64,000 nt of DNA. Source: Mycoavidus cysteinexigens (GTDB lineage: Bacteria; Pseudomonadota; Gammaproteobacteria; Burkholderiales; Burkholderiaceae). A program made the translations under genes and the position numbers. Within the stretch, counting starts at the first letter, position 1, and each line of letters begins with the position of its first letter. A model generated the notes under the pieces. It searched no databases, was not told the origin of the DNA, and saw nothing but the letters and a program-made list of their open reading frames with translations. This document shows, one piece after another, positions 27,574-38,206 of the stretch. Location of the stretch: NCBI RefSeq assembly GCF_003966915.1, contig NZ_AP018150.1, forward strand, positions 2,294,001 through 2,358,000, given 5' to 3'.

Positions 27574-28422
27574 TTAGCGAAAAAATAGGTGTTGCGTGAG
27601 CTTGGTCAACGGATAATGCACGCTTGGCAGAATACGCGCCGGCAGATCAAGCGGCTTAAGCAGCATCTTCAGGCACATATCCGCTGATAGGTGACGGCGA
27701 ACTAGTTTATTCACGCGCGCATTCATTTGCCGCGCATAAGCTAAGTCGCCCGCCTGCTGTGGATAACGGATCGCCAGTACATGGCGCAACGCAATTTCCG
27801 TATCATCATTACGAATTTCTAAGAGCCGCCGCACCAGTGCGCGCAGTACAGTCCAGCGGCTATTTCGCTCAGTTTCATTATATTTCTTAAAATATTTGAA
27901 AAAGTATTTATAGTGCCGCACTTCATCTGTGCGGATATTATGGGTGATTTTTTTGAGTACCGGTTCATTTGAGCACTCATTGATCGCTCGATACAACGTA
28001 GCCGTGCCCGTTTCAACCACACAACGCGCCACCATCTCAAGGGCATGCGTTTTCTCGAATTCGTCTACGGTGCACAATTTGGAATATTCAGCAAAGAAAT
28101 TCGCAAATGCACGATCCCAGTCAAACTGCGGCCAAACATGGTGAATATACGCTTTAAGCGCGCGACCGTGCTGCAATTCTTCATGCTCCCAGTGCTTCCT
28201 AAGCCACTCGGACACCTCCGCATCCTCACCGAAGTAATCGACTAAATTTTTAGTATATAAATCAGAGCCACTTTCGATAAACGATGACGCGCACAACAAG
28301 AGCATCAACTCTTCGCTGGCCCGCACCGCAGTATAATTAATTTGGCTAAAGTCGATATCCTCAACGCGCCATGGCAGCGTCACCCGATCAATTTCATCCG
28401 CTTGTATTTTCTGACTCTCCAA
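27574..28422 (-). CDS. Ferritin-like domain protein
   Basis: A 282-residue, mainly helical protein with carboxylate-bridged di-iron signatures: SEELMLLL, WEHEELQHGRAL (E-x2-H), VVETGTATLYR and RTDEVRHYKYF (E-x2-H). This is the four-helix ferritin-like fold used by oxidases and hydroxylases. Close relatives in Burkholderia lie beside miaB and are uncharacterised. The start is TTG at 28422, preceded by GAGGAG at 8 bases. It is convergent with the cytochrome genes and divergent from miaB. Substrate unknown. Confidence 0.82.
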   Translation of the reverse strand: MESQKIQADEIDRVTLPWRVEDIDFSQINYTAVRASEELMLLLCASSFIESGSDLYTKNLVDYFGEDAEVSEWLRKHWEHEELQHGRALKAYIHHVWPQFDWDRAFANFFAEYSKLCTVDEFEKTHALEMVARCVVETGTATLYRAINECSNEPVLKKITHNIRTDEVRHYKYFFKYFKKYNETERNSRWTVLRALVRRLLEIRNDDTEIALRHVLAIRYPQQAGDLAYARQMNARVNKLVRRHLSADMCLKMLLKPLDLPARILPSVHYPLTKLTQHLFFR

Positions 28423-28592
28423 AATCCGACTCCTCTACATTAAACCAATAGGCAGTTATAATACGCGCTTTGTGCAAATATGCCCTGGTGCGGCTGCGTT
28501 ATCAATATCTAGTTTAGTTCATGTATAAAAAATGCAGTTAAGCGCCAGCTCTAACCGCCCCCAGTTTTTACCTCTGAGAACGGCGCTTTTTT

Positions 28593-29993
28593 ATGACCAA
28601 GAAAGTCTATATTAAAACTTTCGGCTGTCAGATGAATGAATATGATTCTGACAAAATGGCCGATGTACTGACAAACGCAACTGACCTTTTCGAGCAAGAA
28701 TTGGTTAAAACGACCTCGGCCGAAGAAGCTGATATTATTTTATTTAATACGTGTTCGGTACGCGAGAAAGCGCAAGAGAAGGTTTTCTCAGACTTAGGTC
28801 GCGCACGCATTCTAAAAGAGGCCAAACCGGATCTTATTATTGGTGTCGGCGGCTGCGTGGCAAGCCAAGAAGGTAAAGCGATTGTGGCCCGCGCACCTTA
28901 TGTCGATCTGGTCTTTGGACCACAGACGTTACATCGACTCCCCAATATGATCGAACAACGCCGCCGCACGGGCCGCGCTCAGGTCGATATTTCATTTCCA
29001 GAAATCGAAAAATTCGACCATCTGCCACCGGCTCAGGTCAACGGCCCGAGCGCTTTCGTGTCGATTATGGAAGGATGCAGCAAATATTGTAGCTACTGTG
29101 TCGTACCCTATACCCGCGGCGATGAAGTCTCGCGGCCATTGCCTGATGTCTTAACTGAAATCGCCGGCCTGGCTGACCAAGGCGTGCGCGAGGTCACGCT
29201 GCTAGGCCAAAATGTGAATGCTTATCGGGGGCTTTGGCACAATCCGCTAGGTGAGCCTAAAGTAGCTTCCGCGGCAGAAACAGAACCCTTTGAAGCCGCA
29301 GATTTTGCTACTTTAATTGAATATGTTGCCGAGATTCCCGGGATTGAACGTATCCGCTTTACGACGTCCCACCCCAAAGAATTTAGCCAACGCTTAATTG
29401 ATGCGTACGCCAGCACGCCTAAGCTGGTCGATCATTTGCATTTACCTGTGCAACATGGCTCTGACCGCATCCTGGCCGCCATGAAGCGCGGCTATACCGT
29501 ACTTGAATATAAATCCATTGTGCGCCGCTTACGCGCGATTCGCCCCAATCTTTCACTTTCGACGGATTTTATCGTCGGCTTTCCAGGCGAAACCGAGGCG
29601 GATTTTAAACAACTGATGGCGTTGGTTGACGAAATCGGCTACGACACGAGTTTTTCATTTATTTATAGTCCCCGTCCTGGCACTCCGGCCGCCAATTTAG
29701 CGGATGATACGCCCCATGAAATTAAGTTGGCGCGCTTGCAACGCTTACAAGCGGCGATTGAAGCCAATGCGCAAAAAATCAGCGCCGCCATGGTCGGCAC
29801 TACCCAAGCCATATTAGTGGAAGGACCCTCGCGCAAAAATCCGGCTGAGCTTTGCGGGCGCACAGAAAATAACCGCGTCGTCAACTTTCCAGCGCCCTTT
29901 CACACGCATCAACGTCTGATTGGGCAAAGCCTTGAATTAGTCATCGAAGATGCTTATACGAACTCTCTACGCGGCAAACTCGTGACATCATGA
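28593..29993 (+). CDS. miaB: tRNA-2-methylthio-N6-isopentenyladenosine synthase MiaB
   Basis: A 466-residue radical-SAM methylthiotransferase that modifies A37 of tRNAs. The N-terminal UPF0004 domain has the three auxiliary-cluster cysteines in [20 protein letters not shown] and [11 protein letters not shown]. The radical-SAM motif [15 protein letters not shown] (about residue 157) follows, and a TRAM domain closes the protein. A MiaB-typical [12 protein letters not shown] is present. Its TGA overlaps the ybeY ATG; phoH, usually between them, is absent. Confidence 0.97.
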   Translation: MTKKVYIKTFGCQMNEYDSDKMADVLTNATDLFEQELVKTTSAEEADIILFNTCSVREKAQEKVFSDLGRARILKEAKPDLIIGVGGCVASQEGKAIVARAPYVDLVFGPQTLHRLPNMIEQRRRTGRAQVDISFPEIEKFDHLPPAQVNGPSAFVSIMEGCSKYCSYCVVPYTRGDEVSRPLPDVLTEIAGLADQGVREVTLLGQNVNAYRGLWHNPLGEPKVASAAETEPFEAADFATLIEYVAEIPGIERIRFTTSHPKEFSQRLIDAYASTPKLVDHLHLPVQHGSDRILAAMKRGYTVLEYKSIVRRLRAIRPNLSLSTDFIVGFPGETEADFKQLMALVDEIGYDTSFSFIYSPRPGTPAANLADDTPHEIKLARLQRLQAAIEANAQKISAAMVGTTQAILVEGPSRKNPAELCGRTENNRVVNFPAPFHTHQRLIGQSLELVIEDAYTNSLRGKLVTS

Positions 29994-30448
29994 AACGAGC
30001 CCATCGCCTGCAACTTACCGTACAATTCGTTGCCAGCAACAGCGCATCGCATCAAGCGTTACTGCCACGCGCTACGCTCATACACTGGATTAAGACCGCG
30101 CTTTTTGCCGATGCTATTCTGACGTTACGCTTTGTAGACGAAGAAGAAGGCAGAATGCTGAATCGCACTTGGCGCAACAAAGATTATGCAACCAATGTTT
30201 TGACTTTTAATTATGCAGAAAACCTGGGTGACCCTGTCACTGCCGACTTAGCGCTATGCTGCCCAGTCATTGAGCAGGAAGCCAGCGCACACAAAAAACC
30301 GCTGGCGGCGCATTACGCTCACCTGATTGTGCACGGAGTTTTACATGCGCAAGGTTATCAACATGACGCTGACGAGGAAGCATTGATTATGGAAACCTTG
30401 GAAACCGAACTGCTGGCCAAACTTGGCTTTGATAACCCATATTGCTAA
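29990..30448 (+). CDS. ybeY: Endoribonuclease YbeY (16S rRNA maturation)
   Basis: A 152-residue zinc-dependent endoribonuclease that matures the 3' end of 16S rRNA and takes part in ribosome quality control. The zinc motif [12 protein letters not shown] (H-x3-H-x5-H) is near residue 115, and [16 protein letters not shown] is the family N-terminal signature. The ATG overlaps the miaB stop in an ATGA, so translation is coupled. The corC gene lies further down, as in E. coli. Confidence 0.96.
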   Translation: MKRAHRLQLTVQFVASNSASHQALLPRATLIHWIKTALFADAILTLRFVDEEEGRMLNRTWRNKDYATNVLTFNYAENLGDPVTADLALCCPVIEQEASAHKKPLAAHYAHLIVHGVLHAQGYQHDADEEALIMETLETELLAKLGFDNPYC

Positions 30449-30460
30449 TAAATACTGCAA

Positions 30461-31120
30461 ATGATGAACCAACCAAGTAATGCGCCTGCTACGCCAGCTT
30501 ACCCATCACTGCTGGGCGAAGTCTGCCCTCTCACCAGTGAAGAACTGGAGCATTCGCTACACACTTCGCTGCAACACTGGGATCGAACCTCCGACCTCTG
30601 GCTTTTCGCCTATGGCTCGCTGATCTGGAAGCCTGATTTGCCCGCTGCCGAAGCATGCAACGCCCGTGTCTATGGCTATCATCGCGGGCTATATTTGTGG
30701 TCTTGCCTCACCCGCGGCACGCCGCAGATCCCGGGCCTCGTGCTCGCGCTTGACCGGGGCGGCTCATGCGCTGGCCAGGCTCTTAGAATCGCCACCGATG
30801 GCGCCATGACTTATTTAGAAAAACTGTGGCAACGTGAAATGGCGATGGGTTCCTACCGTCCCGTTTGGCTCACCTGCCAACTCCACGATGGCCGCCGTGT
30901 GCGCGCCCTCACCTTTGCGATGCACCGCGATAAACCTACGTACGCTGGACGCCTGCCAGATCATATTGTACGCACCGCTTTTGAACGCGCTCAAGGCCGC
31001 TGCGGCACAACGCTTGATTACGTAGCGCGCACAGTGGAAGCGCTACGCGCGAGCGGCATCCCTGACCGGACGTTGGAAGCACTGCTCAAGCGTTGTCAAT
31101 GTAAAAAAGCGGAGGAGTAG
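30461..31120 (+). CDS. ChaC-type gamma-glutamylcyclotransferase
   Basis: A 219-residue enzyme of the ChaC family, which cleaves glutathione to 5-oxoproline and Cys-Gly in the cytosol. The substrate loop LWLFAYGSLIWKPD lies near residues 46-59 and the catalytic Glu is in LWQREMAMGSYRP near residue 126. HGYHRG-like VYGYHRGLYLWS also matches. Two adjacent ATGs (30461, 30464) are possible starts. It lies 12 bp after ybeY in the same direction. Confidence 0.9.
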   Translation: MMNQPSNAPATPAYPSLLGEVCPLTSEELEHSLHTSLQHWDRTSDLWLFAYGSLIWKPDLPAAEACNARVYGYHRGLYLWSCLTRGTPQIPGLVLALDRGGSCAGQALRIATDGAMTYLEKLWQREMAMGSYRPVWLTCQLHDGRRVRALTFAMHRDKPTYAGRLPDHIVRTAFERAQGRCGTTLDYVARTVEALRASGIPDRTLEALLKRCQCKKAEE

Positions 31121-31189
31121 TGTATCCTTTTAGCTTTTATTTTTACGATTTTTACTTTTACGCGTAGCCTATAACTGCAACGCATCCCT

Positions 31190-32062
31190 ATGAACGATGT
31201 CTCCCCCAGTCGCAAATTCGCCAGCAAACCTCGCTCATTGCTTGAGCGTCTAACGGATCTTATTTCTCCTGGACCTGATTCGCGTAGCGAACTACTCGAA
31301 GTCCTCCAAGATGCACATAACCGCAATCTAATCGATGCAGATTCGCTGTCAATGATCGAAGGGGTCTTTCAAGTAACCGATTTATGCGCGCGCGACATTA
31401 TGGTGCCACGTGCGCAAATAGATGCGATCAATATTGCGCATAGTCCAGAAACCTTTATTCCCTTCGTTCTTGAAAAAGAGCATTCGCGCTATCCGGTCTA
31501 TGAAAGTAACCGGGATCATGTGATCGGCATTCTACTGGCGAAGGATCTACTACGCTTTTATGCCGAAGAGGATTTTGATGTGCGCGGGATGCTGCGCCCG
31601 GCGGTTTTTATTCCTGAATCGAAGCCTCTGAATGTGCTACTGCGCGATTTCCGAGTAAACCGCAATCATATTGCCATGGTGGTTGACGAATATGGCGGTA
31701 TCGCCGGCTTAATTACGATCGAGGATGTGCTTGAACAGATCGTTGGAGATATTGAAGATGAATACGATTTCGAGGAAGAAGAAGATAATATCATTGGCTC
31801 ACCAGATGGCCGCTGCCGGGTCCGCGCTCTGACTGAAATTGTGCAATTCAATAAATTCTTTGGCACGCAATATAGTGATGAAGAAGTCGATACGATTGGC
31901 GGCTTAATTACCCATCGCTTTGCCCGTGTGCCGCATCGTGGCGAAACAGTGCGCATCGATAACCTGATCTTTGAAGTTTTGCGTAGCGACGCGCGCCAGG
32001 TGCATATGCTGCTTGTGCGCCGTACGCCGCAGACAGCCCCATCCGAGACTGAACGCCATTAA
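31190..32062 (+). CDS. corC: CorC/YbeX-type CBS domain protein
   Basis: A 290-residue soluble protein with two CBS domains (about 65-190) and a C-terminal CorC_HlyC domain. Motifs include CARDIMVPRAQIDAI, HSRYPVYE, and MVVDEYGGIAGLITIEDVLE followed by EQIVGDIEDEYDFE. YbeX/CorC is linked to magnesium/cobalt efflux and, more recently, to ribosome metabolism. Its position before lnt is conserved in proteobacteria. Symbol follows common usage; the biochemical role is not settled. Confidence 0.9.
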   Translation: MNDVSPSRKFASKPRSLLERLTDLISPGPDSRSELLEVLQDAHNRNLIDADSLSMIEGVFQVTDLCARDIMVPRAQIDAINIAHSPETFIPFVLEKEHSRYPVYESNRDHVIGILLAKDLLRFYAEEDFDVRGMLRPAVFIPESKPLNVLLRDFRVNRNHIAMVVDEYGGIAGLITIEDVLEQIVGDIEDEYDFEEEEDNIIGSPDGRCRVRALTEIVQFNKFFGTQYSDEEVDTIGGLITHRFARVPHRGETVRIDNLIFEVLRSDARQVHMLLVRRTPQTAPSETERH

Positions 32063-32069
32063 GCCCCCT

Positions 32070-33695
32070 ATGGCTGGCAGTTGCCGCGCTTTAATTCTAA
32101 CGCGGCTAGCTCAACCACGCGCTACGCCAGATTGGCGAGAGCCCTGGCCCCTATTTCTCGCGCTATTAGCTGGGCTGGCTCATACCTTATCATTCGCGCC
32201 TACCCCATATGGTGGTTGGCTTGAAATCGTCACTTTGACCTGTTTTTTTGCACTGCTTGCCAATCGGCGCACACTGTGCGCCACTTTAGCCAGTGCCGGC
32301 GCATTCGGCTTTAGCCATTTTGTGAGCGGCGTATTTTGGCTCTATATCAGTATGCACGTGTATGGCGGCATGCCCGCTATAATCGCGCTCTCAGCTCTGA
32401 TTTTATTCGCTTTGTATCTAGCCGCCTGGCCGATCTTGGCGGCGGCTCTATGGTATTTTTGCGGTGCTGCGCGCTCAGATGTAGCGACCACTCCCCCCCT
32501 CATTCCCTGGCGCAGTAGCCTAGCGTTTGCCAGCGCATGGGCTCTCAGTGAATGGTTGCGCGGCGTGGTGCTTACTGGCTTCCCATGGCTAGCCAGCGGT
32601 TATGCACAAGTTGCAGGTCCGTTCGCGGGTTATGCTGCAGTCATTGGCGTCTATGGGGTAGGTTGGCTGCTGGCTTTTAACGCTGCACTTATCGGACAAA
32701 CGTTTATGGCTGCATCTAGGCGGTGCAAATGGGCTCTGCTAGCGCCTTTGATCATGCTTGTCACGTGTATCACTGGAGGTATTGCCACGACCCAAATTAC
32801 TTGGACAAAGCCGGCCCCTCACGCGCCTCTTACCGTGCGTCTTTTGCAAGGGAATGTACAGCAAGAAATCAAATTTGAGCAGCAAGGCATTGATATGGCT
32901 ATTGCGCTCTATCAAGAACTTATCACCGCCCAACCGGCTGACTTAATCATCACGCCCGAAACTGGAATCCCTGTTCTAGAGGAAGATATACCCGAATCTT
33001 TTGCCAACACGATACGAGATTTTGCTGACAAAACCGGTTCTGCAATCATTTTCGGTTCAGTCGGCGCAACTCTCACGCCCACGGGTCCGGTTGATTTAAC
33101 CAATAGTCTGCTTGGGGTCACCCCACGTTCACCCATTCTTTACCGCTACAACAAACACCACCTCGTACCATTTGGCGAATTCATTCCGTGGGGCTTTCAC
33201 TGGTTTGTTGAACTGATGAAGATCCCACTAGGCGATTTCGCGCGTGGAGCGGCAATTCAGCAGCCTTTTTTCGTTGGTGCACAGCCGTTGGCGCTCAATA
33301 TTTGTTATGAAGATATTTTCGGCGAGGAAATTGCCCGTACTTTACGTCGAACTCCAATACCAGCGGGCATCCTCGTCAATGCAACCAACCTCGCCTGGTT
33401 TGGCGACACCATTGCGCTTGACCAACACTTACAAATTGCACAAATGCGCGCACTTGAAACCGGCCGCCCAGTGCTACGCGCAACCAATACCGGAGCCACC
33501 GCAATCATTGGCCCTGACGGCCGGGTTGAAAAAAAATTAGCAACTTTCAGCGTTGGTTCACTTGAGGCGCGTGTGCAGGGCAGAGTCGGAGCCACACCCT
33601 ATATTACTTATGGGAATATGCCCGTATTGATTGTTTCGCTTGCGCTACTCGCGCTTTTTGCCGCACAACGCATCAAGGTGCCGTATATTCGCTGA
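32070..33695 (+). CDS. lnt: Apolipoprotein N-acyltransferase
   Basis: A 541-residue inner-membrane enzyme that adds the third acyl chain to bacterial lipoproteins. About six N-terminal hydrophobic segments precede a periplasmic nitrilase-like domain with the catalytic triad Glu (IITPETGIPVLEED), Lys (YNKHHLVPFGEFIP) and Cys (ALNICYEDIFGEE), and a last membrane helix. ATG 32070 lies 7 bases after the corC stop; an upstream in-frame ATG inside corC is rejected because it gives a Cys-rich, non-family N-terminus. Confidence 0.95.
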   Translation: MAGSCRALILTRLAQPRATPDWREPWPLFLALLAGLAHTLSFAPTPYGGWLEIVTLTCFFALLANRRTLCATLASAGAFGFSHFVSGVFWLYISMHVYGGMPAIIALSALILFALYLAAWPILAAALWYFCGAARSDVATTPPLIPWRSSLAFASAWALSEWLRGVVLTGFPWLASGYAQVAGPFAGYAAVIGVYGVGWLLAFNAALIGQTFMAASRRCKWALLAPLIMLVTCITGGIATTQITWTKPAPHAPLTVRLLQGNVQQEIKFEQQGIDMAIALYQELITAQPADLIITPETGIPVLEEDIPESFANTIRDFADKTGSAIIFGSVGATLTPTGPVDLTNSLLGVTPRSPILYRYNKHHLVPFGEFIPWGFHWFVELMKIPLGDFARGAAIQQPFFVGAQPLALNICYEDIFGEEIARTLRRTPIPAGILVNATNLAWFGDTIALDQHLQIAQMRALETGRPVLRATNTGATAIIGPDGRVEKKLATFSVGSLEARVQGRVGATPYITYGNMPVLIVSLALLALFAAQRIKVPYIR

Positions 33696-33710
33696 TATGG
33701 TGCTTTAATT

Positions 33711-34685
33711 TTAAAAAACCTCATCAAGTGTTTGCGCCATAAAAATCCGTTCGCCCCATTGACGCAAAGTATCTACATCGGCTTCATTCAATTTCTGCAG
33801 ATAAGGTTCGGCTAAGTTTTTAAACTTACACTGTAGTTGGGCTATCAACAAATTACTCAATATCTGCCTGTTTTCTTGTCGACCTTTTTCAAGTCCTTCT
33901 TTAACCCCTTGCTCCATACCAATACGCTCAGCACTCGTAATATATTCATATTCCATTTCAGACTCCTTCTCAAATTGTTTAATTGAACTATTATAGATAA
34001 TTTCAAACTCTTTGGGCAAGGTTAAGACGGCATCAATAAACCGATAAAGGTTGAGTATGCTTTCGCGCGCCATGCCTTTTTCGTAAAGAAAGCGCGTTAA
34101 CCGATATTTATGCCGGTAACGCGCGTTCGGGTCAGTCCGCGTTTGCAACGCAGCAAGGTGCGCTGCAACCATCATGCCAAAAGGATTTGCCTGCGCTAAC
34201 AACCCTTTTTCTTGACCGCGATAATCGAGTAGCTTGCTCGTCAGAAACTGAAAGCGGTTCACTTGATAGCCGCATGCTTGGATCGAAAAATCCTGAGGTC
34301 GCCAGCCAGTGCGATCATCAGCCAAAATCACCAGCGTCAATGCCCACTGACCATAACGTTCATGCAGACGATAAAAGTATTCAAATAATCTTTGCGCAAA
34401 GCCTGTTACATAATTGCCTTGCACTTCAATATGCAGCAGCAAATAACACTCCACGCCATTTTTTAAACGTACTTTGATCAGTTTATCGACCAGCCGTTTG
34501 CCGATTTGGCTCTTTTCAGTGAAGCGTTGTAATTCTTGGTCGAGCATTTCGTATTTCGCTTCCCAAGCAATTTTTTGCGCCAGTTCTTGGTAGAAAAACT
34601 GCATAAATTCTGGGAAATACGCATTCAGTGCGTTCTTCCACGCCGCATCTGCGTGAAAGGGTGGATTAGCTAATTGTGCAGCCAT
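33711..34685 (-). CDS. Rpn-family PD-(D/E)XK nuclease / putative transposase
   Basis: A 324-residue protein of the recombination-promoting nuclease (YhgA-like) group. The N-terminal AWKNALNAYFPEF, central LLLHIEVQG (E-x-Q form of the nuclease motif, about residue 107) and ILADDRTGWRPQDF segments match, as does the C-terminal DUF4351-like region ending LRQWGERIFMAQTLDEVF. E. coli Rpn proteins cut DNA and raise RecA-independent recombination. Here it interrupts the usually adjacent lnt and glyQ, on the opposite strand, so it is an accessory insertion. No terminal repeats were recognised. Confidence 0.85.
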   Translation of the reverse strand: MAAQLANPPFHADAAWKNALNAYFPEFMQFFYQELAQKIAWEAKYEMLDQELQRFTEKSQIGKRLVDKLIKVRLKNGVECYLLLHIEVQGNYVTGFAQRLFEYFYRLHERYGQWALTLVILADDRTGWRPQDFSIQACGYQVNRFQFLTSKLLDYRGQEKGLLAQANPFGMMVAAHLAALQTRTDPNARYRHKYRLTRFLYEKGMARESILNLYRFIDAVLTLPKEFEIIYNSSIKQFEKESEMEYEYITSAERIGMEQGVKEGLEKGRQENRQILSNLLIAQLQCKFKNLAEPYLQKLNEADVDTLRQWGERIFMAQTLDEVF

Positions 34686-35052
34686 GACAATCCTTTAAAT
34701 TGAAATCCATCTATTTAAAATCGATCCGGCTCACTGCTGTTGCGCCCTTGACCGTTTTAAAAACGCGTGAAACAACTCTGCATACGGCACCCGACACTGG
34801 CTTATTTTTAACTCTCTCAGCAATTTCACCGATGTCGTTTACTCTAGCCAGTTTGGCTTAGATTGCATATCTATCAAAAGACATAGCATCAAATTCTTTG
34901 ACCTGCTGCATTTGAGTTAAGCAAAAATCGCCAAGCCAAACAATAAACGTTAAAATCTAGCGTTTTAGCTTACCTGCGGTAGAGTCCGCTTAACGTGGTG
35001 AGTTTTGCGCTTTTCTAGGCCCTTGCCGATATACGAACGTCCGGATTTTTAA
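34686..35052. other. Intergenic stretch between the Rpn gene and glyQ
   Basis: About 370 bases with no clear gene. On the minus strand a 48-codon frame (34,711-34,857) without an ATG reads smoothly (e.g. VNDIGEIAERVKN); it may be the decayed end of a gene brought in with the Rpn locus, but no family is recognised. The glyQ promoter must lie in the right-hand part; no convincing hexamers were found. Confidence 0.4.
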
Positions 35053-35994
35053 ATGCTTACTTTTCAGCACATCATCATGACTTTGCAAGCATATTGGGAT
35101 GCACAAGGCTGCGCCTTGTTGCAGCCCTACGATATGGAAGTAGGCGCGGGCACCTCGCACACGGCTACTTTTTTGCGCGCCATCGGCCCCGAACCTTGGC
35201 GCGCAGCTTATGTCCAGCCATCACGCCGCCCTAAAGATGGCCGCTATGGTGAAAATCCAAACCGCTTACAACATTACTATCAGTATCAAGTGGTGTTAAA
35301 ACCCGCGCCGGAAAATATTATTGACTTATACCTTGGCTCGCTTAAAGCGCTTGGCCTTGACCTCACCCAAAATGATGTGCGCTTTGTGGAAGACGATTGG
35401 GAGAATCCAACTTTAGGCGCCTGGGGCTTAGGCTGGGAAGTTTGGCTCAATGGCATGGAAGTCACGCAATTTACTTATTTCCAGCAAGTAGGCGGTCTCG
35501 ATTGTAAACCTGTGTTAGGAGAAATCACTTACGGCATCGAACGGCTCGCGATGTATCTGCAACAAGTCGAAAATGTCTACGATCTGGTTTGGACTGAAGC
35601 GCCACCTGCTAGCGCTGACCCCAACGGAGTTCAAAATAAACCCCATACGCTGACCTACGGCGATGTCTTTCACCAAAATGAAGTGGAGCAGTCCACTTAC
35701 AATTTTGAACATTCGAATGTTGAACTGCTATTTAGCTTTTTTAGCCATTATGAGACGGAAGCAAAACGCCTGATTCAACTCCAATTAGCGCTACCCGCGT
35801 ATGAAATGATTATGAAGGCGGCTCACACATTTAATTTACTTGATGCACGCGGTGCAATTTCAGTGACTGAGCGAGCCGCCTATATTGGCCGCATCCGAAC
35901 CTTGTCTCGACAAATTGCGCAAGCCTATTATGATTCTCGTGAGAAACTGGGCTTCCCGATGCTCACGCGCACTCCCATTTCAACCTCGGCCTAA
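35053..35994 (+). CDS. glyQ: Glycyl-tRNA synthetase alpha subunit
   Basis: The 313-residue catalytic subunit of the tetrameric bacterial GlyRS activates glycine. Start [15 protein letters not shown] and motifs [37 protein letters not shown] and [11 protein letters not shown] are diagnostic. Length is near the usual 290-320. Its stop is 25 bases before glyS, with which it forms the alpha2-beta2 enzyme. Confidence 0.97.
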   Translation: MLTFQHIIMTLQAYWDAQGCALLQPYDMEVGAGTSHTATFLRAIGPEPWRAAYVQPSRRPKDGRYGENPNRLQHYYQYQVVLKPAPENIIDLYLGSLKALGLDLTQNDVRFVEDDWENPTLGAWGLGWEVWLNGMEVTQFTYFQQVGGLDCKPVLGEITYGIERLAMYLQQVENVYDLVWTEAPPASADPNGVQNKPHTLTYGDVFHQNEVEQSTYNFEHSNVELLFSFFSHYETEAKRLIQLQLALPAYEMIMKAAHTFNLLDARGAISVTERAAYIGRIRTLSRQIAQAYYDSREKLGFPMLTRTPISTSA

Positions 35995-36021
35995 GTGGGC
36001 CATGTATTTATTCACGCCCCC

Positions 36022-38121
36022 ATGAGTCAATCCGCTACCCATACTTTACTCATTGAACTGGTCACCGAGGAGCTGCCACCCAAAGCGCTGGTGCGCCTTG
36101 CTGATGCATTCGCCAACGGCCTAGTTGAAAAACTTAACGCATCTGACCTGATTGCTGGGACTCCTGATTTTGAGCCGCATGCAAGCCCACGCCGTTTAGC
36201 GGTAGTGATCCGTCAAGTGCGCAGCGCCGCTCCTCCTAAGCTCGTGCGCCAGAAAATCCTGCCCATCTCAATTGCACTTGATGCGGCTGGACAAGCGACC
36301 CCCGCTCTCACCAAAAAACTGGCTAAGCTCGGCGTCGCCGATTTAAACTTAGCCGAACTTGAGCGCGCCCTCGATGGTAAAACCGAGGCCCTCTTTCTAA
36401 ACCGTACGGTACCTGGCGCCGTGCTAAGCGATACATTGCAAATAGCGCTGAATGAGACCTTAGCCCAACTCCCGATTCCCAAAATGATGCGCTATCAAGC
36501 GCCTGATGGTTCTTTCGTACAATTCGTGCGGCCCGCGCATAAGCTACTGGCTTTACATGGCGCAACCGTGGTACCAGTCAGCGCACTCGGGCTTAACGCC
36601 GGACGCACAACGTTAGGGCATCGCTTTTTGTCCACGCATGAAATCACTCTGATGGACGCGGATGCCTATAGCGATACCCTCAAACAAAAGGGTCGCGTAC
36701 TGACCCACTTTGAAACCCGGCGCGCAACCATCCACAGCCAACTTTTTAAACAAGCTGGCCCTGCACACATTAACTTACCCGAGGCTTTATTGGATGAAGT
36801 CACCGCACTCGTCGAATGGCCTGCCGTGTATTTATGCCAGTTCGATCCGGCTTTTCTTGCAGTGCCGCAAGAATGCCTGATTTTGACCATGCAAACAAAT
36901 CAAAAATATTTTGCCCTCACCGATGCCAACGGTACTCTACAGGCACGTTTTTTAGTGGTTTCAAATCTTGAAACTGCCACTCCTGAGAGAATTATTAAAG
37001 GCAATGAGCGCGTGGTGCAGGCACGCTTAGCAGATGCAAAATTCTTCTTTGAGCAAGACTGCAAAAAGCCGCTTAGCGAGAAGGTAGCGCAGCTTGCTAA
37101 CGTTATCTACCATCATAAGCTGGGCTCGCAATTACAGCGCGTAGAGCGCATCGAAACCATCGCCACAGCCCTTGCCTCTCAACTTAAAGCCGACCCGACA
37201 CAGGTGGCGCGCGCTGCGCGTTTGGCAAAAGCGGATTTATTAACCGCGATGGTGAATGAATTTCCCGAGCTGCAAGGTACCATGGGGCAATATTATGCGC
37301 GCCACGACGGCGAACCTATGGAAGTAGCGCTTGCCTGCGCCGAGCATTATCAGCCGCGCTTTGCCGGCGACACCTTGCCAACCTCAATCACGAGCACCAT
37401 TGTAGCGCTTGCCGACAAACTTGAAACCTTGGTTGGCATCTGGGGCATTGGGCTTGCGCCGAGTGGCGACAAAGACCCATTTGCATTACGCCGTCACGCA
37501 CTGGGTATCTTGCGCATCGTACTGGAAAAAGCCTTACCACTTGATCTGGCGCAACTTTTACGCATGGGTTTTGCACCATTTTCTGCTGTGCCCGAAGTCA
37601 CCGATCCAACTGCTGCGCTATTGGTTTTCTTGCTAGACCGGCTACGCGGTTTATTACGCGAGCGCGGCTATCACGCCAATCAAATCGAAGCGGTACTTAG
37701 CCATGCGCCAACGCGAATTGACGACCTGCCGGCGCGGCTTGAAGCCGTGCGCGTATTCGCTGCACTGCCGGAAGCACAGGCGCTTGCTGCGGCTAATAAA
37801 CGCATTACGAATATTTTAAAAAAATCCGCCGAGACCCCTACCACAGTACAGCCGGCCTTACTCATTGAAGCCGTCGAAAAAGCCCTCTATGCGCAGCTCG
37901 AAACCCTCGCACCCGTGGTACAAACCCAATTGAGCGCCCAACAGTACACTCAAGTACTGATAACGCTGGCGCAATTGCGCACCAACGTCGATACATTTTT
38001 TGATGAGGTGATGGTGAACGCAGAAGATAACGCTTTGCGGACGAACCGACTCGCTCTGCTGGCACAGCTCTGGGCCCTAATGAATTGCGTGGCGGATCTT
38101 GCAAAACTGGCGACCGGGTAG
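36022..38121 (+). CDS. glyS: Glycyl-tRNA synthetase beta subunit
   Basis: The 699-residue subunit binds tRNA(Gly) with its HD-like, B3/4-like and anticodon domains. Visible are [15 protein letters not shown] at the start, [20 protein letters not shown], and [19 protein letters not shown] near residue 490. ATG 36022 is chosen; a GTG directly after the glyQ stop would add nine residues without family support. It is co-transcribed with glyQ and followed by gmhB as in Burkholderia. Confidence 0.96.
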   Translation: MSQSATHTLLIELVTEELPPKALVRLADAFANGLVEKLNASDLIAGTPDFEPHASPRRLAVVIRQVRSAAPPKLVRQKILPISIALDAAGQATPALTKKLAKLGVADLNLAELERALDGKTEALFLNRTVPGAVLSDTLQIALNETLAQLPIPKMMRYQAPDGSFVQFVRPAHKLLALHGATVVPVSALGLNAGRTTLGHRFLSTHEITLMDADAYSDTLKQKGRVLTHFETRRATIHSQLFKQAGPAHINLPEALLDEVTALVEWPAVYLCQFDPAFLAVPQECLILTMQTNQKYFALTDANGTLQARFLVVSNLETATPERIIKGNERVVQARLADAKFFFEQDCKKPLSEKVAQLANVIYHHKLGSQLQRVERIETIATALASQLKADPTQVARAARLAKADLLTAMVNEFPELQGTMGQYYARHDGEPMEVALACAEHYQPRFAGDTLPTSITSTIVALADKLETLVGIWGIGLAPSGDKDPFALRRHALGILRIVLEKALPLDLAQLLRMGFAPFSAVPEVTDPTAALLVFLLDRLRGLLRERGYHANQIEAVLSHAPTRIDDLPARLEAVRVFAALPEAQALAAANKRITNILKKSAETPTTVQPALLIEAVEKALYAQLETLAPVVQTQLSAQQYTQVLITLAQLRTNVDTFFDEVMVNAEDNALRTNRLALLAQLWALMNCVADLAKLATG

Positions 38122-38206
38122 TCGATGAATATCTATTGGCCTTTAACGCCAAGCCACCTAGCGCAGCCTAACTCCGTCACAAAATGAGAAATCACTCCGT
38201 CTAACC

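Noticed and set aside
31971-32069. An earlier start for lnt inside corC
   Set aside because: The added 33 residues are Cys/Arg-rich, unlike Lnt, and overlap corC; ATG 32070 is better.
34711-34857. A 48-codon minus-strand frame as a real gene
   Set aside because: It has no ATG, starts directly after a stop codon, and matches no known family; kept only as a possible remnant.
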